A stretch of 64,000 nt of DNA from Hymenopus coronatus (Eukaryota > Arthropoda > Insecta > Mantodea > Hymenopodidae): NCBI GenBank assembly GCA_030762935.1, contig CM060899.1:11385001-11449000 (forward strand), given 5' to 3'. Within the stretch, counting starts at the first letter, position 1, and the number at the start of each line of letters is the position of its first letter. Under the pieces are notes generated by a model. That model ran no database searches. It saw only the letters and a list, made by a program, of their open reading frames with translations, and had not been told where the DNA came from. This document shows, piece by piece, positions 45,651-56,309 of the stretch. The translations under genes were made by a program, and so were the position numbers.

Positions 45651-46960
45651 ATGGATCGCACAGGCGCCCCCTTAAAAAAGGTTCGGTTCTTTGTGGAACG
45701 CCGGAGGGCACCCGCACCACTGGACCCAAATGATGGGCAAATACCTGGCCCTTCTACCTCACCTGAGGCAGAACCCACCAGGAAAAGGAGGAAAAACACT
45801 CCTCACAAAGTTGCAAGCACCATCTCCCGGGATACCCCCTTCATTCCCCTTCTGCCTGAATCGGCGGACGAGAATGAACTGCCTCAAGAATCTCCTACGG
45901 ACGGTTTCACTGTCGTGGGGAGAAACGGCAGGGCCTCTCCGGGTCCCGCTGCCTCAGCTCAGACAGATGCTGCACCTCCACAGAGCACCCAGACACCCCT
46001 AACCAAGAGGGCACAAGGCTACCGCCAATAATCGCGGATTCCTTCAAGAATCATGTTGGAGTCATGCGACGCTAGGCGTCAAAGATAAAACCCGGCTTCG
46101 AAGCCAAAAGGAAGCCCAAAGAGGTCCATTTCCAGACCAACACCCCTGAGGATTTCGAAGCGGCCAAACAGACACTTCGAGATCTTCAGATCCCATTCTA
46201 CTTGTACTCCCCTCAGCGCCCCCATATGGAGCGTCACATTATCAGAGGTCTGGACTCTATGTGTACCCCTGAGGAGGTGAAACAAGCGCTTCACCAGGAA
46301 CACGGCATAGCCGCCGCTCCCGTAGCACAGCTACGAAAGGCCATTCAGACAGACGAGGGCGCCGTCAAAGTGCCGATGCCCCTTTTTATGGTAGTCGTGG
46401 ACAAGGTGCCGGGACAACATCCGTGTGCTGTTCCACACGGTCGTAAAGGTGGAACGCTTTAACGGCCAGGGTGGACCAGTGCAATGCCGCCGATGCATGG
46501 GTTTCCACCATTCCAGCCAGGTGTGCGAGTGTAAGCTTGCGTGCCTGCGCTGTGCAGGAGACCACATAGTGCAATTCCACCCCAGCCCTCCAGAATAAAG
46601 GAAGTGTGCCAACAGTGGGCTGGCACATTCCAGTATATACAAGGGCTGCCGAATCCGGCAAAAGATCATCGACAACCGCCGTCAAGGAGGCCGTGGGGTG
46701 GAGCCAATCCCCCCTGGGCCTCCTTCTTGGCCGCTCTCACAACAGCGGAGACGACGCTGCAGCAGGCACAGACGACGACGGAGGTGGCACCACCAACGAA
46801 GACCGAGGCGGCGCCCATGACGCAGACGACTGTGGACGTAATAACCGAGACCCCGGTGCAAGGAAGCAGGGGTACACCAAGACCAAAAAAGAAGAAGTCT
46901 CAAAAGAAGAAAAACAAGAGCAGGGCCCAGCCTACCGCTCGGCCGTGCCAATCATAGGCT
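45651..46960 (+). pseudogene. Jockey LINE ORF1 (Gag-like), frameshifted
   Basis: Begins MDRTGAPLKKVRFFVERRRA, a polar N-terminus to 46031. It continues in another frame with VHFQTNTPEDFEAAKQTLRD and HIIRGLDSMCTPEEVKQAL (PRE_C2HC-type domain), then after another shift LFHTVVKVERFNGQGGPVQC and the knuckles CRRCMGFHHSSQVC and CLRCAGDHIVQFH. A Lys-rich end (PKKKKSQKKKNKSRAQP) closes it near 46957. Domain order is normal; at least three frame changes interrupt it. Confidence 0.8.
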
Positions 46961-47200
46961 CCGACCGAGCAGCAGACACAAGCCACGCCCTCAGCGGCGC
47001 AAGAAAACCAGCCGCCCGCCGAGCAACTTGTCACTGCCACGGCGGACACTGGCAGCGCAGCGGCGACGTCCATGATCCCGCATACTTCCCCCTGCCGACC
47101 CACTGCGAGGCAGTTTCCCCGTCCGATATGGACGAACTCAGGACCCTAACCCTGTGGTTTGGGGAATAAATAAACAGGGCTCTTCCCACTCTTCGGAAAT

Positions 47201-48151
47201 GTGAGCAGGAACTGTCCGACCCGAGGCTTAGTCCCCTGGTCAAGCACAAAATCCTGCTTGACACGCTGGAGGTGCTGTTCCCTAATTCCACAATGTAATG
47301 GCCTCCAGACTCGTCAGGAGACCAGGGTGGAGGGTACCGCTATTTTCATCAAAAACCACATTACCCAGACCCCTTTTCCTCTCCCGCAGCTTCAGCACGT
47401 GGAGGCGTGCGCCATTCGCCTTGCCATTGGCGGACTCGACACGCTGCTGATAGTTGTTTACGATCCTCCTGACGGCCGCTATTTCGAGGCGGATTACACC
47501 ACCTTGTTAAACCTGCATCCTGATGTCTGCATGGCAGGCGACTTCAACCCAAAGCATGGGCACTGGTATAGCCGAGTTTCAAACCACAGGGGCCGCGGAC
47601 TCTACCACCTCATCAGCGGAGATCCCAGCCTCAATGCGCACGGTCCGAGAAGGCCTACGTCCTACCCGGCCCATAGCAGGCCGGATGTACTCGAAATCAT
47701 GATTACCAAAAACATTCCATTCCATTTAGACCTCTCGGTGGTAAACGAACTGGATTCAGACCATGACCCTGTCTTGGTCGACTCCAATGTTCACATACCA
47801 GCCCTGGCACTCTCAGACTGGTTTAACGAAGTCGACTGGGATGCAGCAGTCCCAGAACTCACCCAGACCATCGACCCGCGGCCATGCATCGACTCTGTCG
47901 AGGCGCTGGAAGCGGCGGCGAAGGCATTCTCCCAACAGATCCTGAAGACAGTACGCGCTCACACACACCGCAACCCGTCTGAGACCTCTAACCCTCGGAC
48001 CATCCCTGATGAACTCCGGCGGCTGATAAAAGTCAAAGCGACTGTTCGGAAGCTGTGGAAACACTTCCGCCATCCCAGGATAGGGGCAGTATACCAGAGG
48101 TTCAAAACCCTGGCAAGGCGACTGCTCCAAGCGCACAGGAAACAGACCTAG
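47201..48151 (+). pseudogene. Jockey LINE ORF2, endonuclease and linker
   Basis: 316-residue open frame. APE-type endonuclease motifs: FIKNHI, LLIVVYDPPDG, CMAGDFNPKHGHW (catalytic DFN) and ELDSDHDPVLVD (SDH motif). The N-terminal catalytic Asn/Glu blocks are missing or frameshifted: the first ~50 residues are not endonuclease-like. The linker after residue 210 leads towards RT; ORF2 is then interrupted by frameshifts at 48151-48575. Confidence 0.8.
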
Positions 48152-48574
48152 GAGAACCTGATGCAGACCGTCAACCTGCAAGAAAAGAAGCCGTGGCGGA
48201 TTATCAAGTCCCTAAGGAAGGACAAGACACAATACCAGCATCCTCTACATGGCACTCGTGGGGGCCTCGCTTTCGAGCCCTGCGAGAAGGTCACAGTGTT
48301 CGCAGACTACCTAGAGAGTCAGTTTGAACTCCGGGAGGACCCCCAGGACAAGAACTTCAGTGACCTCGTGGAGGCGATGGTGGACTACCTCTATGAGGAG
48401 AATCCGCCACCACACGACGGGATCCATCTTCCTATAGTCACCCCGAAAGAGGTGACCTCCGAAATTAAAAAAACTGCACCCCAAAAAATCCCCGGGGCAT
48501 GGTGGCGTCACGGCGTACATGCTCCAACATCTACCTCGAACGGTTGTGATCCACCTGACACGGATTTTTAATGC

Positions 48575-49543
48575 ATGCCTTCAACTCCGTCATTTTCCAA
48601 CTTGTTGGAAGAGGCGCGGATAGTGTGCATTTTAAAGCCCGGCAAGGACCCAGTCTTCCCATGCAATTACCGATCCATCAGTTTACTCCCGAACGTCTCA
48701 AAAGTTTTTGAGCGGTTGCTCCTCCCCCGCCTCACCCCTCTCTTCGAGGAAAGGCACCTCCTACCGGATCACCAGTTTGGTTTTCGTCGAGAGCACTCCA
48801 CGACTTTGCAGCTCCTGCGCCTCGCCGAGATAAGCAGCTTCCTCCGGGAACGCTCCTTCCGGGTGAGAGTGGAGGGGAGGCTCTCTACCGTCAGACCCAT
48901 AGCGGCGGGAGTGCCGGAGGGCAGTGTACTGTCCCCATTACTCTTTGCTGCCTGCATGTCTGACATCCCGACGGAACCCCGAACTGTTCTGTGCCAATAT
49001 GCCGACGACGTCCTCATAATGGCACAGAACAAGAATGCCAGTTACTGTTTCCCCCCACTACAGCGACTGCTCCGGGCCATCGGCCGGTGGAGCGAAAAGT
49101 GGAGGATGGCCATCAGCCCGGGGAAGAGTTCTGCTCTTCTCCTGGCGGAGGTCCGTCGCTGGCGGCCGGTGCGGCCCCTGAGGTTGAGGCGACGGCAGAT
49201 CCCATGGGTCACCGCCGCCAAATACCTCGGGGTCCTCCTCGACCGCGAGCTCACTTTCGCGCCACATGTAAGGGGCAAGGTGGCGCTAAATTACGCCGCC
49301 CTCAGACAGTTGTACCCCGTTTTGAAATCCGCCATGCCTAAACATCTCAAATTGCGCCTGTATCAGGCGATCATTCCTCCTCTGAACCTGTACGGCTGCG
49401 AGGTCTGGGGGGTCAGCGGCACCGTCCACAATCCGCAGTCTTCAGGCCGTTCAGAACAGGGCATTATGGATGATCTACGATACTGGGCGCAGATTCCCAT
49501 CTTACATCCTACATACCTACTCCGGAATCCCGTATATCATTGA
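48575..49543 (+). pseudogene. Jockey LINE ORF2, reverse transcriptase with internal deletion
   Basis: 322-residue open frame. RT blocks present: ILKPGKDP..NYRSISLLPNVSKVFERLLL, DHQFGFRREHSTTLQL, AAGVPEGSVLSPLLF, CQYADDVLIMA, WRMAISPGKS and AAKYLGVLLDRELTF. The block with the first catalytic Asp (F-x-D-x-x-x-A-FD) is absent: LAEISSFLRER runs directly into SFRVRVEGRLS, an in-frame loss of roughly 50 residues. The enzyme would be catalytically dead although the frame is open. Confidence 0.85.
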
Positions 49544-49589
49544 CGTCGTGAGGGAACGAGTCCGCACGTTGTATGATAAAAAAAAAATG

Positions 49590-50535
49590 ATAATAAGATC
49601 TGCTTGTCTACTGTCCTGGCTTCTAGAGGCTATGCCAGGACCAGTTTTCCTAATATTTTCTTTGAATCCAACTTATGTTTTTCTAATAACTTTCATTTGT
49701 CCAGATATATACGTACATCTAACACTAATTTCTACACGAATAATATACAAAACTCCCTACAGTCCCTAATAAAAAAACTAAAGAATTCCCATCTTGGTAA
49801 TAAACTTAAATAATATTCTTTGCCGGAACTGTAGAGTCGAAAACTTTCTTGAGGAAAGATTTTATAATTTAATTTTCTTTCTTTATGTAGTTTACATTTT
49901 TATTTACTTATTCTTTTTATAGATATCGCTAATTATTACGAATTTCATTTGGATGCAACTTCCTCCTCCAACCTACATATATCAGTCCTATCGATTCATA
50001 ATTCTCTTGTTGTGTTTACTCTTAAGCGCTTCTTATTCTTCTTTATCTTGTTACTGCCCTTAAGCAGTAGAAAATTTTCTTGAGAAAAGATTTTATGATT
50101 CAGTTTTCTTCTTTATTTAGTTTAAGCTTTTTATTTTATCATTTTATAAATATAATTGATCATTACTAATTTCGTTTGAGTGCTATTATCTCCTCCTCCT
50201 GCATCTATCAATCCTGTCGATTCATAATTATCTGGTTATGTTTACTCTTCTTTATCTTGTTACTGTTCTTCCTATTCTCTTCGTACATCCATGTGTGTCT
50301 GCCTTCGTTCATTTACGTAAGCTTCCATTACAGATGTGGAGACAATATCCATTTCTTCTAATATAGAATATTCATGCTTATTTCGGATTATATCGAATAC
50401 CCGTTTCCCAGCCAGCCATGTCCGTCTTTCTTGTAGATCTTCGGCGTACTTACTGCATTCAAAAATAGCATGTTCCGGTGTATCGCTGACATCACATGTT
50501 GAACATAAATACGTCTCCTTTTTCACTATTTTGTT
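49590..50535 (-). mobile_element. R1-like LINE, 3' end only
   Basis: The frame at 50526-50272 (YLCSTCDVSDTPEHAIFECSK) is the C-terminal zinc-binding region of an R1-clade ORF2, comparable to the piece at 27122-26664. A long 3' untranslated region follows to the left, containing a ~230-bp tandem duplication (49833-50063 and 50065-50272). It is truncated on the right. Confidence 0.7.
49833..50272. repeat. Tandem duplication (~0.2 kb unit) in LINE 3' UTR
   Basis: Both units start AGT-GAAAA-TTTCTTGAG-AAAGATTTTAT and pass through TCAATCCTGTCGATTCATAATT-type blocks and TTTACTCTTCTTTATCTTGTTACTG, diverged by scattered substitutions and indels. Confidence 0.75.
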
Positions 50536-50543
50536 AGGCGGCC

Positions 50544-50720
50544 GTCGAGTTAAGCAGCACTGAGCGTGGTCACCACTTGGGTGCGTGACCGCCGAAGTGA
50601 CCGACTGCGCTCAAGCCTAAGGCTGCGGAGGAATTTTAACATCGCCCGGCGGTCACAGACACAAAAGCTTGTGAACAAAATCTTTGTCCCTACAATATCG
50701 CACAGGTAGAACCGCTTTTA
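50544..50720 (+). repeat. 5S-rRNA-like SINE head (SINE3-type) fragment
   Basis: GAGTTAAGCAGCACTGAGCG then GGTCACCACTTGGGTGCGTG and ACCGCC (50548-50593) follow the internal promoter of eukaryotic 5S rRNA (AAGTTAAGCA..., ACTTGGATGGGTGACCGCC). The 5' third of 5S RNA is missing and the following sequence is not 5S, so it is not a 5S gene. SINEs with 5S-derived promoters are known; no second copy is available here to define the body. Confidence 0.55.
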
Positions 50721-50789
50721 GCGGTTAGGTACTGTGGCGAGATTACATTACGTCCAGGTAAACCTGGACGACCTGCTCTTGGAATCTGG

Positions 50790-51370
50790 ACTCCTGTATC
50801 TATTTCCTCTCTGTCTGTCCATCCTCATTTTCCTGTTCCTATGTCCAGGTGGATGGGCTCCTGTCCTTGTGTTCTACTCGGGTTGGTCGGTGCTCTCTCC
50901 CCACGAAAATTAACCTCATTTTCATTCCTGTACGTCTGTGCCTCCGGATTTTGGCGACCATTTGAGTTTGTTGATTAAGACTATTCCTTTCATTATAATT
51001 TTCGCTCCGGTGTGTAGTATTTCCGGGCGGTTGGTAACCCTCAAATGACGTCAGTAATTCTAAGATGTCTCTCGTGTTGACAGGTTATCAGATTTTGTCT
51101 TACTGAGTCAGGGAAATGCCGTGTGACAGCTGTTAATATCTCCTGCTCGGTAGCAGTAGCCGGATATTGCCCTGAATGGGTAAGTGACGGCAACCACGCC
51201 TGTTGTGAAGAATCCAATCGACCACGTCTTACACGGGAGGTTCGCAGTATTCTGTTCCAGGTCCATCGGATCTCTCTCAGACCTGCTTCTGTCATCCAGG
51301 AACATGTAATTAAATCACTGCAACACTCCGTTTCATCCCACACCAGTGGTCGGAAATTAGCAGAAGCGGA
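50790..51370 (-). pseudogene. Retroelement Gag-like debris
   Basis: The frame at 51343-51041 reads WMTEAGLREIRWTW and YPATATEQEILTAVTRHFPD, reminiscent of insect gypsy Gag C-terminal halves; a polar Asn/Arg-rich region follows. The relation to the gypsy element at 39.9-45.2 kb is possible but unproven. Confidence 0.4.
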
Positions 51371-51374
51371 ATAA

Positions 51375-51536
51375 GCTGCCGTTTAACATTCAGACAGAAA
51401 CGGTTACATTTGGAGTGGTACCGTACTCGTGTTGAAAGGCGTCACAATGTTTTTAGTGATGAATCCCGATTCGGCATTACTTGAATGACCATCGTGTTCG
51501 ATTATGGCGGTAGCTTGGGACGAGGAGCCATTCTAT
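51375..51536 (+). pseudogene. Tc1 transposase, left half
   Basis: Reads RLTFRQKRLHLEWYRTRVE then NVFSDESRFGIT, the block around the first catalytic Asp of Tc1 transposases (VLFSDESRF). Similarity stops at the left terminus of the Harbinger element; the other half resumes at 61115. Confidence 0.7.
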
Positions 51537-52006
51537 GGGCCTGTATTACGACCTTCGGTTAATAGCCGGAGGTTGTTAATTCCCATTTCTAACTGTTGGT
51601 TAAATTCAGTGGCTCGTATTACGACCACAATTTGCCTGTAGGTTTGGTAACCTTTGGGTGATGATGCCATGAGAGCAGTTGGTAACATTTTTCCACTAAA
51701 CTATCACTTGTAATATATAAATATACCTTGCGATAAAGTGTGTAATTATAACAAAATTTTGAGAATAGCGTGTTTATAACTTTATTAGACGTCGGTTAAC
51801 CTCAAGGAATAAGCGTATATTTGCATTCCAGTAACATATTAGAGTTTAGTATAGAGTGTACTTAGTGTTAATTTGTTTAAATTATAGCTACTTTTTTATA
51901 TAGGTTAGATTTCTTCATAATATCAATTAATTGATAGGCTAGCGTGCTTTTTTATTTGTTTAGATTTGTTAGCATTTAGTTAGACTTATTCATAGGTATT
52001 TAAAGA

Positions 52007-55000
52007 ATGGAAGGGATAAAGAAGAAGTGCTCTGCAAACTATTCCGGAGTGGAAAACATGGTGGAAAATAAAGCCACAGGAGCGGCCACGTGGAAGCAGA
52101 ACGTAGGTTTGCATTGTAGTACTTTACTTCTGCCTTTGATTTAACCTTTCATATTTATTTAGATTAACCTTACCATGTATAAATACTAATTCTGTAATTG
52201 TACTATTTTAGGAGAGAGCTTGGGAGGAAATTACAAAGCAATTTAATGCTCAGACCGCAAATCACCGGACCACTGCCCAGATTCGTGAGAAATATGATTC
52301 TCAAGAAAAAAGCTCGGCAGGCAAATGCTGAAAGAAAAAGAAACCTGTATGGGACAGGAGGAGGAAAGCCACCATCTCCAACTGATGATGTTTTAAATTC
52401 GCTAATGGGCAGCTCAGGCAAGGGAATGGAATCTGTGACAGATTGTGATCTTCTTGGTAAGAATTGCAGCAGTTTTCTCTCATCTAACTGTAAAAGTAAA
52501 GATGAGTAATTTTATTGTACTAATGTGTAATCGTTTTGCAGATGATACAACAGGGAGTGTGAAAATCCTCCTTTCAGACAATGAGTGGGCTGCTTCTGGC
52601 ACTTCAGTTGGTGAGCCTCCTGAAGCAGAGCAGCAGCATACACAAACTTCAGAAGGTAAGAGATCTGAAGCAGTACATATATATGACCAAGCTAACAGTG
52701 GCAAAGCATGTGGTCCAATAGTTATAGTGTATTTAGTAGGTTCACAAAGAAAAGTTGGAGCAATATTTTCCCCTCCCTGCTTGAGATCTAAAGACAGGAA
52801 GCCATAAGCAAAAAGCATAGTCATGCAGCTTCACCTAAGTAGATTTTGAGCTGTGGTCCATGGCATGAAAATCGAGAAGTGGCTGTAAATTCATTGTTGC
52901 AAAATATTCAATTTATAGGCTTTTATATAGATATTATGCAACCCAGTTTTTATATCTGAACAAAATTATGATTAATGAACATAGGTTTTCCATATGAATT
53001 TTGGTTCTTTGCAGTACTGTGGAAGGTAACTGATGTATTGACTGTGTGTAATGTAGTTGCCAAAGGGGGAAAGAATAAAGATAGGAAATATACACACAAG
53101 TTTACCTTGTCACATTACTAAATGAAAATGAGGATATATTTGAATATTATAATGAAATGATTATTTTGAGAACATTCTAGCTGTACTTTGTCAGGAAGTG
53201 TTACAAAAACATCAGATACCCTATTTACTTGTATATGGTTATGTAAAATCTATGCAGGTCATATACATATATACATTGTTTTCTAATCTTGCTGAATGAG
53301 ATATGTGAGATATGTAATTCTTTCTCTGCTATAGTTGGAGAGAAATGTAACATGTACTAATAAATCATTTTGTATTGTCTACTATAGTTGGAAAGAAATG
53401 TAACATGTATTAATAAATAATTTTGTAATTTACAGATCTTGACTGGGGTGACTTCTCAGTTAAAATGCTGAAAACACCTAGAAATTTTGCTTTACAGACT
53501 ACTGGCAGTGCAGGTAAGTGCTCTTTCAGAGAAATGTATGACTGATGCTAACATAACCAGCCATATCGATATGGAGATTTCTTTGAATGTGTTAGATTTA
53601 ACATACACTCAACTTAAAGTGCTCTCATCCAAGAATGTAGTAAAATATATGTCATCTTAGGGCCTATTACACCACTTTTTATGTTTACATAGTTTCTGTT
53701 TACTTGCAGCATTATCTTCCTTATCATAAGAAGGAATACTAATTAAAAAAAAAAAAGATTGCATTTTTGGTATTAAACATCACACACTTTTTAAATGTAC
53801 TAGAGCATGTTGCAGGAAATTTGATTAAAATGGACTCAGATTTTTCCTTGTAACTGATTATAAGGAGGCTGACATTAACTTCCAGTATTTGAAGGAACAC
53901 ATATGTTTATATGATTTTTTTATTTGTTTGTTTGCATGCAATAACACTTTTCTTACCATAAGCTAGAAAATTGTTTGTGTAAAATGTGTACATATATCCA
54001 GCCAGTACTTCAATAATGTGTGTGTGTGTCTAGTAACATGAACCATTCTTTTAAAATATAGCTGTGGATAAGTGTGACAGACACGTTTTTCTTTTATATC
54101 ACGTAAATTGGCTCAGTTAAAGTTTTAATCCTGTGGACATCTATCATGAAAACATCTTTACTGATGGAAGGCATTGTCATGGGTCAGCTCAGTGTCAAAC
54201 AACTTAAAGCAAAATTTAATTTGTCCTTTACTATTTTGCTAAAAGTATTTTTAAAATACTAATGCACTTTCTTAATTGAATTTGAAAAATGCAGTACGAA
54301 TGTGTTCATGTAGAGCCAAAATGAAAATGGTTTGTAGTAACACATCCAGTTTGATAAACTGCTACTACGCATTAAAATACAAATAAGTTGTGCTACTTCA
54401 CTGTTACTAGCTTCATTATTACATATTATATGCTACAATGAATCCAGTATCACGTTGGGTGATACTCTTAACTTAACTGCCAAAGACCAAGGGCTTTGTC
54501 TTGTGTCCTCAGTTTTTTAAAATGAAGAGCAAATCTGCAAAAAAAAAAAAAAAAAAAAATAAATACATTGAAGCTCCATGTCAGAAAAAGTATAAACTTA
54601 ATGAAACAATAAGTTATAACATTTTTATTGAAGCTGCACATATTTACTGCTGTGAAAAGTCTGGATGGTGATTATCACACCCTTGGCACAACATGTAACT
54701 GTGTAAAACACTTAGATCTAATTACTTAAAGGAATGGAATGTTAAGATGTAATTAAATGTGTTATTACTTCAGCTTATTTCCAATACTGTTAGTAATGTT
54801 TTTCATGAAACATATCACACAGACTGCATAAGGTCTATAGTTTCCTTCATTCCTACACCAGAAACAAATGAATGCTATGTGTGCACTACTCGTATTATGT
54901 CTTAAGTCAATTCAACAGCAGAGAATTACATTTCATAAAAACCTACAATTTAAGATTTGCTTGCGCTATATGCCAAATGGTTTTGTACATAGGACAAATT

Positions 55001-55315
55001 TGAGTAAATGTTTTCTGTAATAGCTGCATGTATACTATCTGAAATTAGAAAGCACAGAAACCAAGGTATTGTTTTTTTGGTGTAATTGTGCATTTTCTAT
55101 TGCTCACAGAAAGGAAACGACGTCTCGATGCATCACCTTCAATGAGTAGTAGAAATGTCCTGTCTTGGGCAAAGGAGTGGAAGGAAGTTGCCATACTTCA
55201 ACAACAGTTGCTCCAAAAGGAGTTCAACAATAGACAGCAAAGGGAGCAGGAACGACATGAGGCTGAAATGGAGGAGCTAAGAGCTAAAAGAAATAGGGAG
55301 CAGGAACTCCATTAG
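52007..55315 (+). pseudogene. Harbinger Myb/SANT-like gene, five exons, damaged
   Basis: Exons by splice signals: 52007-52102, 52212-52456, 52542-52655, 53436-53513, 55110-55315. Reading: MEGIKKKCSANYSGVE..., WKQN|ERAWEEITKQFNAQTANHRT then TAQIREKYD, then after a 1-base frame change LKKKARQANAERKRNLYGTG and DDVLNSLMG, an acidic middle, and a Gln/Glu/Arg-rich coiled-coil end (ILQQQLLQKEFNNRQQREQE). In this family the product helps the transposase bind DNA and enter the nucleus. The first helix of the SANT-like domain appears deleted between GVENMV and ENKATG, and the exon 1 donor is weak (GTAGGT). Confidence 0.75.
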
Positions 55316-56309
55316 GCCAAAATGAAAATGATTGAACAAAAACATATTTTGTTAGATTTAAAAATAAAGCTGTTAAAAAAGCAAATTGATCAATAAAAAA
55401 AAAAGGCATTTTTTTTTGTAAAATTTGTGTTCTTATCCATTGTTAACCATTTTATCCTATAATTGACACAATTTTTTTCCAAGTGGAGGAAAATGTTCTT
55501 TTAATACATTGACCCTAATATGATAGTGTGGGACTCTTCCAATGAGGCCCTACCCATTAAAAAAATGATCCAGTAGTAGGAAGGTAAGGAATTGCTGCAG
55601 AAATGCTGCTGCATGTATGCTCTGCAGGTCAAAGTGAAAAACTATGTGGTCAGGAAGTTGCTAGGAGACATGCTTGACCAAGGAATTTTCTGTGAAATGT
55701 TGAAATTCCGGGAGAGCCACCACTATCCCTGTGGTGATAGTTTCTTCCTTGTTAGTAATTGGTAGCATTGGAAATATAGTTTCCATGAAGGTTCTGGTTA
55801 GTACGTAGGTTTCCTCAAGGTGATGGCTGATATGCAATTGTTGCTGCAGCAACAGAAGCCTTGAGGGAGACCAGTCAAGTGGGTCAGGCGTCGCTGTCAG
55901 GTAAATCCATGAGATGGCACTCAATTTGGGCCAGCTTATACTGAATGGACGAGCACAAGCACCTTAACATTTGATGCAAAATGAGTTAAAAATTTAACAC
56001 TAAGCATATTAAAAGCAAAAGTTTTTTAATAATAGCTCATGCCCTAAAAACATAAACAGAAGTTAAACATAATCACAATTTTTCTTCATTTATTAGCATA
56101 AACCCTGAACAAAGACAGATTGATAGGAAAATAAAATCATTTAAAAATGAATGGTCGAAAACTACACTTTTTCTGTACCAATAATTAGCAATAAACCCAA
56201 AATATGATAAATTGACAGGAAAATAAAATGAAATGTTTGCACTCAACTGGTTAACAACCACACTTCCTCTAACAACAGTAAAATATATGATATATAATAA
56301 TACAGGTAG
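55316..56309. other. Spacer inside the Harbinger element
   Basis: AT-rich, with AATAAA-like signals after the Myb gene stop (AAAATAAAGC near 55360 and AATAAAAAAA near 55393) that could end its transcript. No other coding content. Confidence 0.4.

Larger units (their letters stand above)
45215..49588 (+). mobile_element. Jockey-clade LINE, nearly full length, inactivated
   Basis: GC-rich plus-strand unit with a 5' leader (about 45215-45650), ORF1 with PRE_C2HC-like and zinc-knuckle regions (45651 to about 46960), ORF2 endonuclease (about 47160-47780), linker, RT (48575-49543) and a short A-tail (49578-49587). It inserted into gypsy DNA. Several frameshifts plus an RT deletion make it non-autonomous now. 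Confidence 0.85.

Noticed and set aside
46331..47291. Several minus-strand frames
   Set aside because: Shadows of the GC-rich Jockey ORF1 on the other strand.
50544..50593. Functional 5S rRNA gene
   Set aside because: The 5' third and the 3' end of 5S RNA are absent.
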